Below are positions 1-12,656 of a DNA stretch of 64,000 nt, one piece after another; within the stretch, counting starts at the first letter, position 1; each line of letters begins with the position of its first letter. The translations under genes and the position numbers were made by a program. Origin of the DNA: Selaginella tamariscina (taxonomy: Eukaryota > Streptophyta > Lycopodiopsida > Selaginellales > Selaginellaceae); contig PUQB01000038.1 of assembly GCA_003024785.1 (NCBI GenBank), positions 62,001-126,000 on the forward strand, in the 5' to 3' direction. The notes below the pieces were generated by a model that saw only the letters and a program-made list of their open reading frames with translations, was not told where the DNA came from and searched no databases.

Positions 1-850
1 CAATATGGACACCTCCACTTTGGCTTCTGCATCGTTTCAGCAAGTTCCGCATTCACCTGAATAAACATAGATATATATGCTAGTACGCACACACACACAC
101 ACACACCTCTAAGTAACGTTCCAGATCGAAACAGGTCCAATGTGCACAAGAGATTCCTCGTGCAGGTATCTGGAAACATAATGTTTAGGATGCCTAGAAA
201 TTAAACCATAGGTAATAACCTTTAAACGATTTCCAGATATTGGACAGATTGTGGACACTGTAAACAGCAGAAACCAACAACTGTATCATTGCAAAAGCAT
301 ATAATAGACACACACACAAGTGCGTGCGTGCGTGCGTGCGTGCGTGTCTAGTATATGTACATTACCAGGTATTCCAACATCTTGGGAACTGTCGACTTGG
401 CCTCTTTTGAAAGATGGTGATATCTGCCGTTCACGTAATGCACGACGAACCTGGTGTTTGAGCAGGATTACTGAATTCACATACAAACACACATATGTAT
501 GTATGCATGTATATGTATACATATGTATATACACACACATACGCATGGATACACATGAACATATACATACATTTATTTCTTACCATAGCTGTCACTCCCT
601 CAGAGAGAACCAGCTCATTGCTCATTTGCACATCGTTAGAAACTGCATATTCATCAGAAGAGCTTGAGACGGATTGGTACTTCGCCTTCTTATGTTGGAA
701 TCCATCCCCTATTTAGCATAGTTGTGCATCATATATAGAACACACACACATAGAGAGAGGGGGAGACATAGTTGAGTGTAAACTATGTGTTGTATGAAAA
801 TAAAAAGCTTTTACAAGATTTATATGCATCTATCTCTCTCTCACACACTT

Positions 851-884
<34 letters not shown>

Positions 885-1089
885 ACACTTACAATGGGTA
901 GGTTATTGGGAGTCTTTCCCTTTCTTTCTAACCATGTTCCCGCTTTAGGTCGCACTTGTTGGCACTGGTAAATGCGTTCTTCTAAAATCTCCCATTGAAA
1001 AGGTGAAAAACACCACCAGCTTTTCTCCAGTGCAGTACACAGTATGTCTACCGATCTCAAAACCTGGAAAAGATATACGTATGTATACG

Positions 1090-1123
<34 letters not shown>

Positions 1124-2323
1124 GCACGCACGCACGTACCTCTAAGTCGGGGAGTATGCTGAGCGTTTGACACACAAGGCTGCAGCATATAACAGGGAGT
1201 ATTGCACCTAATACAGTGAAGAGAAAGCGCTGCAACGCCTCTGAAGGTGGTTTTGCTTTTCTTAGCATTTTCAATAGCCATGAAGCCCATTTTGCAGGTA
1301 GCTCCCTCGATCCAGATTCCCACCTAAGAACATATATACATTATATAGGTGAGTGTAGAAAGTGCACACACACATATACATGTTGATCTTACTTTTGTAG
1401 AGTAAACATTTGTGATATTCCAATCTTGAGATGTTGCACAAGCCTCCGGTGGCTCTCCAAACCACCTTGGATAATGAAGAATCGGTTAGATAAACGTACT
1501 TATATAATACTTATGTACGCAACTATATGCACATACACATACAGACTCCATAAACAGAAGATACATATGTGATCACACACAAGTGCCCCCCTCCTCTCTC
1601 TCTCTCTCTCTCTCTCTGTGCATAGATAGTTCAACCAAGCTAAATTATGAACTAAATCGTATGTGTTCACACACACACAAACACATAGAACATTATGTAT
1701 AAATGTATACCTCCTGTAGTATTTTCTGATCCTCGTAACTCAGAATGTTGCTTTTTACGTGAACATTTTCTCCGTAAAATTGCTCGTGCAACATCGTCCA
1801 GGGAACCAATTTCATCTAAAAATAAACATACATACATACACACACACACACACTCACCAGTATAAATACACAAATCTGATATACACACATGTATGTGTGT
1901 ATGTGTGTATGTGAGTTTGTGTTTACCTTCCCATGTGCAAGTTCTCTTATTTTCAGTGGGTTTTTACTTGTAAATTGGTGTAATTTTCGCTTCTTGCTGG
2001 AGGGCAAAGACTCTTTTCGTGTCAATAAGACCGCTGCTAAGTCGAAGAAACTATTCGGCTCGCCTTCAAAGGATGCCAATGGACGTGCATGTGTAATAGG
2101 TTGTACATTTGCGGGAACTATCTCTTCCAAAATTCTCCCTGATGCATCCAGTACCTTCCACACAACCATTTAACTTAGTCACACTTACACATATGTGTGT
2201 GTGTGTGTGCGTGTTACCTTTCCAGATCTTGACACTACATATGAAAGACAGCCTCCGTGTTCGTGTCCGTGGCTCATTTTGATAATCTTAAATCTCTTAA
2301 CATGACATAAAAACACCAGTGAT

Positions 2324-2370
<47 letters not shown>

Positions 2371-2759
2371 CCCTTTTCACACAACTGTGTACAAATTCTT
2401 TATTCATACGCACGCAGATGCACAAACGTATGTACACACACACTTTTATTAACATAATTTTAATATAACGCACACAAATCTGTGGGAAAATTCACAAATA
2501 CATAATAAAAATGCAACATATAAAACGTCTATACCTGGTACTTGGTGCTTCGCTGTGGAGAATTAAACCCTAGACGATAATACATTAATTTTTTTTTAAA
2601 AGGATTACGTGGCATCACAGAAATTATCTGCACAAACTGGCGAAGCATCAGTGGTGCCACGTCATTAGAAAATACCACCGTCCGTTTCAGCAGCATCCCG
2701 CCACATGGCCGGATCTTACCCGTACAACACTTTTCATAAGGTTCCACTTTTGACGATCC
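1..2759 (-). CDS. SP-RING (PIAS/SIZ-like) SUMO E3 ligase, 3' end missing
   Basis: The downstream exons on the minus strand (about 220-257, 107-169 and 1-56) join in phase and encode an SP-RING/MIZ zinc finger: a CPISGNRLKIPARG stretch, then SCAHWTCFDLERYLEVN, then WRCPYC. These are the hallmark residues of PIAS/SIZ/PIAL SUMO ligases, which move SUMO from the E2 to nuclear targets. Upstream exons I can place are about 2536-2759, 2218-2295 (containing MSHGHEHGG), 1927-2154, 1708-1815, 1393-1468, 1141-1325, 895-1062, 584-708 and 366-470. I could not assign the protein of these upstream exons to SAP, PHD or PINIT domains, and phase does not close at every junction. The first exon starts without an ATG, so another 5' exon probably lies in 2760-3040 or was missed. 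The gene is divergent from the RHIP1-like gene and is cut by the left window edge. Confidence 0.6.
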
Positions 2760-3046
2760 TAAAAGATTTAGTTGTTTTCATTTTTTTCTGGTTTATATAA
2801 ATGTGTAAATGTGTTTTTGTAATGTTTTGTATAACTATGATATATATACACACACACCACACATATATGTATATATATGTATATGCATGGAAACTATATA
2901 AATACATGTATAAGTAAATATGAATATGTGAATTGGGCTAACGGGAATTGAACCGTGGTAGGATATGGAGGTAAGGATGCATTCAAATAGAAGATGTAAA
3001 AGGGCATTTGCAACTAGGGTCAAGTGATTAGGGTGTTGGGGAAAGA

Positions 3047-5339
3047 ATGGCGCCTGTGGCAGACGCATACGAGGAGCGGGCGGCTGCTGTGGAAGCGGAC
3101 GAGGCATCGGATGCGCCTGTGGCTGATACATCCGAAGAAGAATCCGACTCTCAAAATGCCGACCAGAATCGGGTAATCTCAGATAACAAAGATGACGACA
3201 ATGCATCCAAGGAGGATGCAGGATCGGAGGATGTAGTTGTAGATGAGAAGAGCAGTGAAATTGATGTCAAGTCGGCGGAGAGTGATGATCTTGGCGGCGG
3301 CAAGGAGGGTGGATGAAAGCGCTACAGAGAGCATAGCTCAGCCCGATACTCCTGAAGAAGCCCAATGGGCTGCCGAGGAAGTTCAAGGGCCAGAACTCAC
3401 TTCCGATTCGTTTCTCACGGTAGATTATAAAAATTCCAATTTTAAGCGAATAAGGATGTATATCACACTATCTAAGTGTCAAAATCTGAACTTTAATTGA
3501 ATGTGTATGTATATGTTTGTTTATAACTGTACATCATAGACGTTTACATTTGGCCTATGAAATAGTCATCGATTAAGAAGTGAATGATGCAGTTGTCTAA
3601 ACTAAATAACTGGGCTTTGTCTTTTGTACGCTATTTGCATATATGTATCTATATATTATCTATATGGGTTTATCGTTTTCTTCTATTTATATATTATAGG
3701 AGGAGGCAAAGGAGATTGATCTGAAAAATGCTTTGTACGAGAGGATGAATACAGCAGTAGCTAGTGCTGAGAGCGAGAAGAAAGACAAGGATCGTGATAA
3801 AGATCCTATTGTGGATACTGTGGTGTCGGTAGCTGCACCGGTTATCTATTTCGCAGGTAACTATAGAATGATATCTATAATATAGTTTATATATCTAATC
3901 TGCCCATATCTTATGAATTATGTTCAGATATATTATAATAGTTCTAATGGGAAATTATTGCAATAACATTTGATGCAGTTTCTCAGGCACAAATGTTTAA
4001 GGCAAGTGTGGCCGAGACGACTGATGTTGCTGTCCGAGCGGCCTGTAATCAACTTGGGCAGATACAGGATACATCTACTATGCATTACTACCAAGCACAG
4101 GTATGTGTATGTGTATTCGTATACTTCCAAAGCTATATAGCAGTTTATTTACTTGGCGCAGGACGTATTCTGCAGGACATGTTTTGGAGGTTCAAGCGGG
4201 ACTATAATGAGTACGAACATACCTTCTTCTCGACATTGAAAGGTCTGGTGTATATGTGACGTTGCGGACGTATTCTCTTGTATATTTATGTGTATAAATT
4301 AGTGTAAGTGTTTTTGTTTTTGATATCTCTGCACATGCATACACGCTCATGCTTGCCATAATATAATGTTACGCAGATGGTGTTAAGGCAGCTGCAGCGA
4401 ATCCTGGAATGGCTACAGCCTTGGCGGCTGGAGCTGCTCTCGTATTTCTGAGACGTAAGTGTGTGCGTATGTGTATATACGTATGCATACATATTGTCAG
4501 TCTGATTTATTATATGCAACAGGTCCGCGGAGATTCCTCTTTAGACATACACTAGGGAGATTCCGCAGTCAGAGGTAGGCGATTTTTAATCAGCATGTAG
4601 GAAACAAGAGCAGCCAGATGACAATATGTATGGATATAAAGATATATAGTAGCTTAGTGTTTCTAAATGTATATGTAATTCTCTCTCTTCACAGTAGAAT
4701 ACATACAGATATTAGTATGAATACAGAGCGGTCTCAGTAGTAATAATAATGTAACTTATAATTTTTAACTTTTGTCTGTTTTACTTCAGTCAATGGTTGC
4801 CAGTGCGGAGAAGAAAGTGCAGGATTTGAGGCTCGCTCTCAATTTACATACGAATGAGAAGCGGAAGCTTGAGGTTTGATGTTGTTTTAGCGTTTGATTA
4901 GCACTTACGTAATCTCTCTTTATTCAGGAGAGATTCAGGCTTGCCGAAGAGGAATTTTTGAGAGGCCAGTCAAAGATGTCGTAAGTTGTGCATTTTATAC
5001 TCTTTATTTTGTAGAATTAAATACTATATAGTCAGAGACTATAAACACTTGTTTATTGCTACATGTATATGTATGTATAAGTGCATTTGGCCTTGCAGTA
5101 ACGCCGGTGGGCAAATCCGTCCGCTTGTGAAGAGCATGTATAAGACAGAAAGGCTTGCTCAGAGTAAGTGGCTCCAACTCTACATATACATTGCACGTGT
5201 TATACACCCTCTTTTTAACTGACTTGTAACTCAGGACTTTTGGAAAAGCTGAGAGACTTGTCCGGAAAACCAGCGGTCCAGTTGAGGGGCGAGGTAGGTT
5301 GTTTTTTAGAATGCCTTACATATATGTATGTGCGTATGC

Positions 5340-5377
<38 letters not shown>

Positions 5378-5564
5378 TTTTATGTATGGACAGGCATACC
5401 TAAGTATATACATTGATACATGCATAAATTATATGATGTATATATGAGATCATATTAACTGCTGAGTTATTTAGGTGGCATCCATGGCATCGGAAGTGAA
5501 ACAACAGAGATCTACACTGGACAAGACTCTATACAAGATTGCTGGCTACAATATTCGGGTTTGA
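3047..5564 (+). CDS. RHIP1: RHIP1-like membrane/coiled-coil protein (At4g26410 family)
   Basis: Eleven exons: 3047-3419, 3700-3856, 3979-4100, 4176-4242, 4377-4454, 4523-4574, 4804-4873, 4928-4980, 5099-5163, 5235-5293, 5475-5564. The spliced protein has a long acidic N-terminus, a hydrophobic segment (GMATALAAGAALVFL), the family signature RPRRFLFRHTLGRF, and a C-terminal coiled coil ending EVASMASEVKQQRSTL. This order and these motifs match RGS1-HXK1-interacting protein 1 of Arabidopsis, reported as a link between the G-protein regulator RGS1 and hexokinase in glucose sensing. That role is family knowledge and is not shown here. The seventh exon is best entered at the AG at 4802-4803, which gives the right phase. 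In exon 1 the frame changes by one base in the GGG run near 3305; dropping one G joins the acidic start to the rest (KEVDESATES). The 3' end converges on the PPR relic. Confidence 0.85.
5342..5374. repeat. (AG)n microsatellite in intron 10 of the RHIP1-like gene
   Basis: This is a pure AG run of about 33 bases between exons 10 and 11, close to the donor side. Confidence 0.95.
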
Positions 5565-5685
5565 ACAAGACCACTCGAAATAATCCGAGAAGACCTTTTT
5601 GCTTAAGGTATGTGCCTCCAGCCAATAAACTTTTATTTTCTTATAATCCTTCACATTCAGTACTTTGGACACACATAATATGAGT

Positions 5686-7403
5686 TTAGGATGATCCAAC
5701 TTGATTTGATACGATTACATAAGATGCTGAATCGTGCACATTCAGCTTAAGAATCTCTTTAGCAGCGTGGGTTCCTGTAGCATGAGACTCTCTCTGTCTA
5801 TTACAAGCAGATAGTAAACTCTTCCACGCTACAAGGTCAGGGTCATAAGGCATAGAATTTAGTAGATCCTCGGCATCTTGCACCCTCCCTGACCGGCTTA
5901 AGAGATCCACAATGCATCCATAATGCTCTACCCATGCAACAGTTGCGTGGTCCCCTGTTATTGAAATAAAGTAGTGCCAAGCCTCGTGAAGCAGCCCCGC
6001 ATGACAGCAAGCAGTCAGAATGCATATAAACACAACTTCATTCGGTTCAAAGCCTTCCAAGTTCATCTGGTTAAATATATGCCTTGCCTGGTGGATATGC
6101 CCAGTTCGGGCATACGCCGATATTATAGAACTCCAACTAATACTATCCTTTTTCTTCATCTCATTGAATATGCTTCTAGCTTGTGTTAAACTCCCACATT
6201 TCGCATACATATCCACTAGTGCATTTGTTACTTTAACACGAGTAGAAATTCCACACTCTAGAACTTGGGCGTGTAGTATTCGCCCTTGAACACTCTCTGT
6301 TAGACTAGCACATGCATCAAGTGCTGTTATAAAAGAGACTTCATCGGGTTTAACACCATTAAGGTGTATCTGTCGAAAGAAGTTAATAACTTGGATAAAC
6401 AGCCTGTTTTCTGAGTACCCCGTGAGTAGGGCGTTCCACGTGACAAGGTTTTTATGAAGCCTCATGTTGTCAAACATGTACTTTGCCTGTTCGATATGTC
6501 CGTGTTGGGCATATGCTGAGATCATTGTGTTGCACGATACCACACCCGGTCTCGTCATGCTATTAAACACTCGTATTGCTTCCTGGAGATGCCCGTTCTG
6601 GGCATATGCTGCCATGAGTGCATTCCACGAGATTTCATCTCGTTCACTCATTGCGTCAAAGAAGGCTTTGGCTTCTGGGAGATGCCTGTTCTGGGCATAT
6701 GCTGTAAGCAATGCATTACAAGCAGCTATATCTCTCTCTGGCATAAGGTCGAAGAGCCTCTTTGCTTCCTTGACGTCCCCGTTCTCTGCATCAATAGTGT
6801 CCTTGTTCGGCATTTTGTTGAACAGTTGACGTGCACCAAGCATGTTACCATGTTGTAGATAGCACCAGATCATAGAAGTCCATGTGATAACATCTAGATT
6901 TTGTTGCATAGAGGCGTTCTCAAAGAACTCCCTGGCCTTCTGCAGATGCCCGCTGTTGGCATATGCAGTTATCAATGTGTTCACGCCTTTGATCCTTGAC
7001 AGGCATTCGATCAAACACAGACTTAGCTTCATTAAGTTTCCCACATCCAGCATATGCAGATATCATTGCTGTCCAAGCCACAAGGTCCTTGGTGGGCATT
7101 TGTCGAATACACCTTTGGCCTTGTGGAGATGCCCGTTCTGGGCATATGCCATGAACATGAGAGTCCATGTAAAGACGTTCCTGGACCTCATGGTCTCGAA
7201 CACGGATCTGCATACTCCATGCCTCCTCCACATTTCCCATACATCTCTATCAGGAGGTTCTTTAGGTACCTGCTGCTATAGAAAGCGCTCTGTTGTAGAA
7301 TGGCATGCGTGTGCCTTGCCTCTGCAAGACTCTTAGATGTCTTGATGAGGCGTATGTAATAGTCCCTCTCTGCACGTTCTGCCTTCAGTGATGCTTGCTG
7401 CAT
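5686..7403 (-). pseudogene. PLS-class pentatricopeptide repeat protein, decayed or misread
   Basis: PPR proteins bind organellar RNA and guide editing, splicing or stability. The minus strand encodes a string of PPR motifs: an N-terminal RHTHAILQQSAFYSSRYL and LLIEMYGKCG, then repeats of the AYAQNGHL type, then NALVDMYAKCGSLTQAR, and an E1-like tail (EHYGCIVDLLSRSGRVQDAEDLLNSMP). The 5' third (about 6920-7403) is spread over several frames, with conserved PPR peptide in each. One repeat near 6795 has an in-frame loss between MPNKD and ENGDVKEA. The 455-codon stretch 5686-7053 is open. The protein stops soon after SASYVIVSN, before any E+ or DYW domain, so it is shorter than a full editing factor. 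Either a pseudogene or a gene with several one-base errors; given the same error type elsewhere in the window, both remain possible. No mitochondrial or plastid presequence is evident. Confidence 0.75.
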
Positions 7404-7412
7404 TGCTCATAT

Positions 7413-7522
7413 GTAGCATAACACACTCTCCCTATACACACACAGTACTACTTGTGTGTGTGTGTGGGCGTGCGTGCGGCTCATATGCAGAAAGTATAAC
7501 ACTCTCCTTATACACACAGTAC

Positions 7523-7569
<47 letters not shown>

Positions 7570-7600
7570 TCTGTAAGCTAGATAGAGAGTGTGTGTGTGT
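7413..7600. repeat. Duplicated block with (CA)n AGTACT (TG)n palindromes
   Basis: Two direct copies of about 75 bp begin with GCTCATATG (near 7409 and 7481) and each contains CA repeats, AGTACT and TG repeats, so each can fold back on itself. They lie between the PPR relic and the RING-like gene and end in AG/TG runs. Confidence 0.7.
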
Positions 7601-7709
7601 GACTATGGGGGGACACACAGTCAGAAATTATGTCACCTCGTTGATCGGGACCGTTCATCTCGAACACCCTGTAGGGTTTGGTTGGTTTTAGGGTTGTGTG
7701 GGATCAACC

Positions 7710-8488
7710 ATGTCTGCTGATGATGTCTTTATAAGGGAGGATTATGATCAGGATCCTTGTGTTTACGATCCTTGTGGTTGTGTTATATGCCACTTAGACT
7801 TAAACAGACGAGTCAATTAGTGCGTCCAGAAATCTCTATTCTGTGTTGTAATCACTATTTCCACTCTAGTTGTCTCGAAGAGTATGTGAGACTCGAGCAG
7901 GTTTCGTATGAGTATTGCCCTGTTTCTAAGTGCCCGTGCTCTTCTTGCATTCAAGCTCAGCGGTCTAAGGACAAAGGTATTGTAGTGGACAAGGGCAGTG
8001 TTGGAAACATAGTAATTGTGGGAAGTTCTTCCATGGCTAAGAGTTTATACAGAGACAGTGCAAACATGGTGGAGAGAGACAGGAATGTGGCTGCAACCAT
8101 GGTGGAGAGAGATAGGAATGTGGCTGCAACCATGGTGGGGAGTGCTCATGGAGACAGGAACGTGGCTGCAACCATGGTGGAGAGTGCTCATGGAGACAGG
8201 ACAACCATGGTGGAGAGTGCTGCTGCAAACATGGTGGACAGGAACGTGGCCGCTAACAGTACTCTGACTGGAGACGTGGTGGAGAGTAGTCCTGCTGGAG
8301 GGAACCGGAGTGTATTAGCTGTTGGTAAACGAGGCTACTCAAGTGACTTACCGCCATTGCCGGCTGCAAAGAGAAACACTCGTCCGGCTCAGGCGGACGC
8401 ATCCGGTGGTCAGCCCCAGCCTGAAGCACCATTGCCAAGGCGTTCTAGTAGGGTAAGGAGACCCACATACAAGTCTAGTCCCTCTTAG
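7710..8488 (+). CDS. RING-H2-like protein with degenerate peptide repeats
   Basis: The ATG at 7710 starts MSADDVFIREDY and runs into CGCVICHLDL, the first Cys pair of a RING. The matching second half, CCNHYFHSSCLEEYVRLEQ followed by YCPVSKCPC, lies one frame over from about 7815. Together they give the C-x2-C ... C-x2-H-x4-C ... C-x2-C pattern of RING-H2 ubiquitin ligases, so a one-base error or a real break near 7812 splits the domain. After the RING, residues coded at about 8066-8260 form imperfect repeats of MVERDRNVAAT / MVESAHGDRNVAAT, then a Pro/Arg-rich basic tail (RRSSRVRRPTYKS) that may be a nuclear signal. I do not recognise the family beyond the RING. No intron is needed. Confidence 0.55.
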
Positions 8489-8778
8489 ATAGGGAATACG
8501 TTACAAGTTATACTTATAATGTAATGCTATGTTTTATCTGAAATATCTAGTTTAAAACAATACTAATAGTGATATATAGCCCATATAAATTTAAATAGAT
8601 GCAATGGATGCGTGCATACCACATATGTATACTTTACAGGAGGCTTGTATGTGCGCCACGTGTAAACATTTGGCAATTCATTCAGGTGCCACGTGGTAGC
8701 CGTTAAAAACTGCCGAATAGAAACATACACTGGATAGAGAGGCAAAGGAGTTAAATCTACATTGCTGAAATTTCCTTC

Positions 8779-10191
8779 ATGTTGTGCTGCCGCCAAAATG
8801 CACTTGTCTACGCGAGCATTGAGAATCACAAGGTATGTCAATGTGTGCGTGCGTGCGTGTGTTTATCGAATATACCCAACAGTAATCGTATATATATAAG
8901 GAACTAGAATGAACTAATGGCTGTATATCTGTTATAATTTTCAACATCTTATGAGTACTTTCATATACTAAGTATATACACATACATAGTGTGTAAGTGT
9001 TAAAGGGTTTTACATTTAACATACACACACATACACACACTTTGTTCTACCAGTCTGGAGTGGAGAAAGCAAAAGAGAAGGCACAGCATTTACGCATTCC
9101 AGTTCCTGAAGCAAGAGTCCCTCTGCTGGGTTTTGTGAAAAGCCTCACTATAAAACAGGTAAATAATAGTCTTTAATGTTATCTTCATCTGCAAAACACA
9201 CACACGCACGCACACACACACACACGTATGTCTGTCTGAAAGCTGTTGGTTGTGTAGCTGATATGCGGCACAATAGCAGGTGCGGCATCGTCCGCAGCAA
9301 CAGCACCTCTGGCAATCATCAGAACCAAAGTGTTGGCAGGGAACTCAACACAGGATGTGATAAACCACATATCGAGGCACGAGGGGTTTTTCAGTTATGT
9401 TCCGAACACGCTGTCCGGCTGGATGCTCACCCTGTTTATAATCTCCCTGGGGAGGGGCATACAGTTTGTCGCCTTCGAGGCCGTCAAGCGCAGCGAGGAG
9501 AAGAGGCGTGTAGAGGATCCCAAGGTTGTCCCGTTTATCCCCCGGGACGCTTCTATTGCTACGCTCTCTGGTGCGTTGTCTGCTGTTGCTGCCTTGCTCG
9601 TTACGTACCCCTTCAACACTATACAGGATAGACTCATCTTGCAGGTACTCTTTCACACACACACGCACACACGTATATGTGTTTTATATGTGTACAGTCA
9701 AAAGACTATCCTTCAACAATGGAAGCCCTTGTAAAGGTCCTGTCAGAGGAAGGGATTCCAGGAATATACGCGGGACTGGGAGCACAAATGCTAAGGATGG
9801 TCCCAAACGGAGCTGCTGAATTCTATGCATACCAAACACTGAGGACGAAACTCATGCCGAAGTCGAGCAGCAACATAGGAGCACTTACATCTTTACTAGC
9901 AGAGCAACTGCAGGAGGGTTCTCTACACTTGTCACGTACCCATTGGAGCTGATTAGGAAGGAGATTAGCTTAAGCGCTGTGCCTAATACGGGTTTGTCCT
10001 TGTCAAGTACTTGGGAGGCCTTTAGAGTCATTGTGGCTCGCGATGGTCTTGTGGGGCTTTATAGAGGGATCGAACTCGACCTCATGCAGATTGTTCCCTC
10101 GGCTGCTGTCTCCTTTGTTGTCTATGAGATTATGAAGCGTGTGCTTATTGCTTCTGGTGAGGAACACCCTGATGAAGTCAAGGATTCTTGA
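8779..10191 (+). CDS. Mitochondrial carrier family (SLC25) protein, divergent
   Basis: Four exons: 8779-8832, 9054-9158, 9258-9644, 9698-10191. The protein shows three carrier repeats. The signature PX[DE]XX[KR] is seen as APLAIIRTK, YPFNTIQDR and YPLELIRKE, so only the third repeat keeps the standard acidic residue. Glycine-rich even-helix motifs (GIPGIYAGLGAQMLRMVPN and GLVGLYRGIELDLMQIVPS) follow repeats two and three. SLC25 proteins exchange small metabolites across the inner mitochondrial, plastid or peroxisomal membrane; the substrate cannot be told here. The ATG at 8779 is preceded by an in-frame stop at 8752 and gives MLCCRQNALVYASIENHK. In exon 4 near 9900 one G appears missing: LLAE changes frame, while AGATAGGFSTLVTYPLE continues one frame over. 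The gene is tail-to-head with the acetyltransferase 160 bp downstream. Confidence 0.8.
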
Positions 10192-10354
10192 TTGTAAATC
10201 GGTTTAATAAACTTGGAAACACACGTGTGTGCATGTGCGTGTGCGTGTGCGTGTGCGTGTGTGTGTAATTGTATCATTAGGTTAAATAATTTATATTTTA
10301 ATACTTGTTAAGTGTTAAATAATTAACATTTGACCTAATTCCTGTCTTGTGGCT

Positions 10355-11642
<1,288 letters not shown>

Positions 11643-12116
11643 ACCCCACAGAATATGCTCCGAATATGCTTCTTTTAAATCTTAAACCCTAGGCCCTTCA
11701 TGGCTTGGAAATTGTAATATTACTTTCTAAATGGGATTAGTAATGTAATTGAATATTATGTCACACACACACACACACACACACACGCCACGCAGGCACA
11801 ACTCTTTTGTTACATGGGCTTTTCGCAGTTCTGCATACTGGAATCGGCTACGGGAATACATCCAAAAGGGTATGCTAAAAGACTCGGTTTATATCTTTCG
11901 TACCTTCTTTCTTTATAAAAAGTGATATTTTTATTTATTTGTTTATATCTGGTCTAATTATTCCTTTTGTTTGTCTCCACTTACTTTATTTTTCACAATT
12001 TCCGAACTATATTTTGTCTCACAAAAGATGCAACTTCTTTGTTCTTCAGAATAACCCATGGTACGCTTGGTGTGTGCGTGTGTGTTTGTTGCTCTTTCGG
12101 ACAGACACTTGCACAT

Positions 12117-12157
<41 letters not shown>

Positions 12158-12202
12158 ATATATATATATATATGCCTTTGTTATTCTCATGTTTATATAT
12201 AT

Positions 12203-12268
<66 letters not shown>

Positions 12269-12656
12269 ATATTATAGATATTCTCTTGTAGATTTCTGTC
12301 CTCTATTATGATGTGAAATTTTCACGTCACATTAGACTTTGCTCTGTCTTTGAAATGGCGATTGTGATTGAAAACTCTCTCTCTCTCATGTAGACATATA
12401 TAAGTGTTAATATACCACACGTCGCACACGCACGTTCAGGATATGGCAACGTTTACAGTACGCAATGTAAGTGGTTGTCGAGTGAATATATTAATATAAA
12501 AAGAGGTCACGGAATGGTTACTCGAAATGATATATTTTTTATTTCTATCGTGGTTTTTATTGCTCCCGTTTCACACTACGTACCTCGAAGAAACCACTTA
12601 GAAAAAAACAGGCCATATATGGTTCCTGTCGAAAACCGTAAACGCAACCAAGTACC
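11643..12656. other. Intergenic; compound (CT)n/(TA)n microsatellites
   Basis: The tails of the acetyltransferase gene and the IDD gene converge here. It holds a (CA)n run at about 11762-11786, a (CT)n run at 12122-12157, and about 70 bases of almost pure AT at 12197-12266. I see no gene. Confidence 0.8.

Noticed and set aside
1141-1325. Possible membrane segment (FLFTVLGAILPVICC) in an upstream exon of the SP-RING gene
   Set aside because: It depends on a reading frame I cannot fix by phase, and a membrane segment is not expected in a SUMO ligase.
2535-2760. HORMA-like resemblance (MPRNPFKKKLMYYRL) in the leftmost gene
   Set aside because: Only a short stretch recalls ASY1-type HORMA proteins, spacing of further motifs does not fit, and the same gene carries an SP-RING.
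2935-2970. tRNA-like T-arm on the minus strand (GGTTCAATTCCCG)
   Set aside because: The T-stem does not pair beyond two bases and no acceptor, D or anticodon arm can be placed upstream. Similar GGTTCAAAT and GGTTCGAACC words at about 16370 and 21570 fail in the same way.
9176-9668. Alternative reading frames of 107-151 codons over the SLC25 exon 3
   Set aside because: They are shadows of the carrier exon; only that frame has carrier motifs and closes at splice sites.
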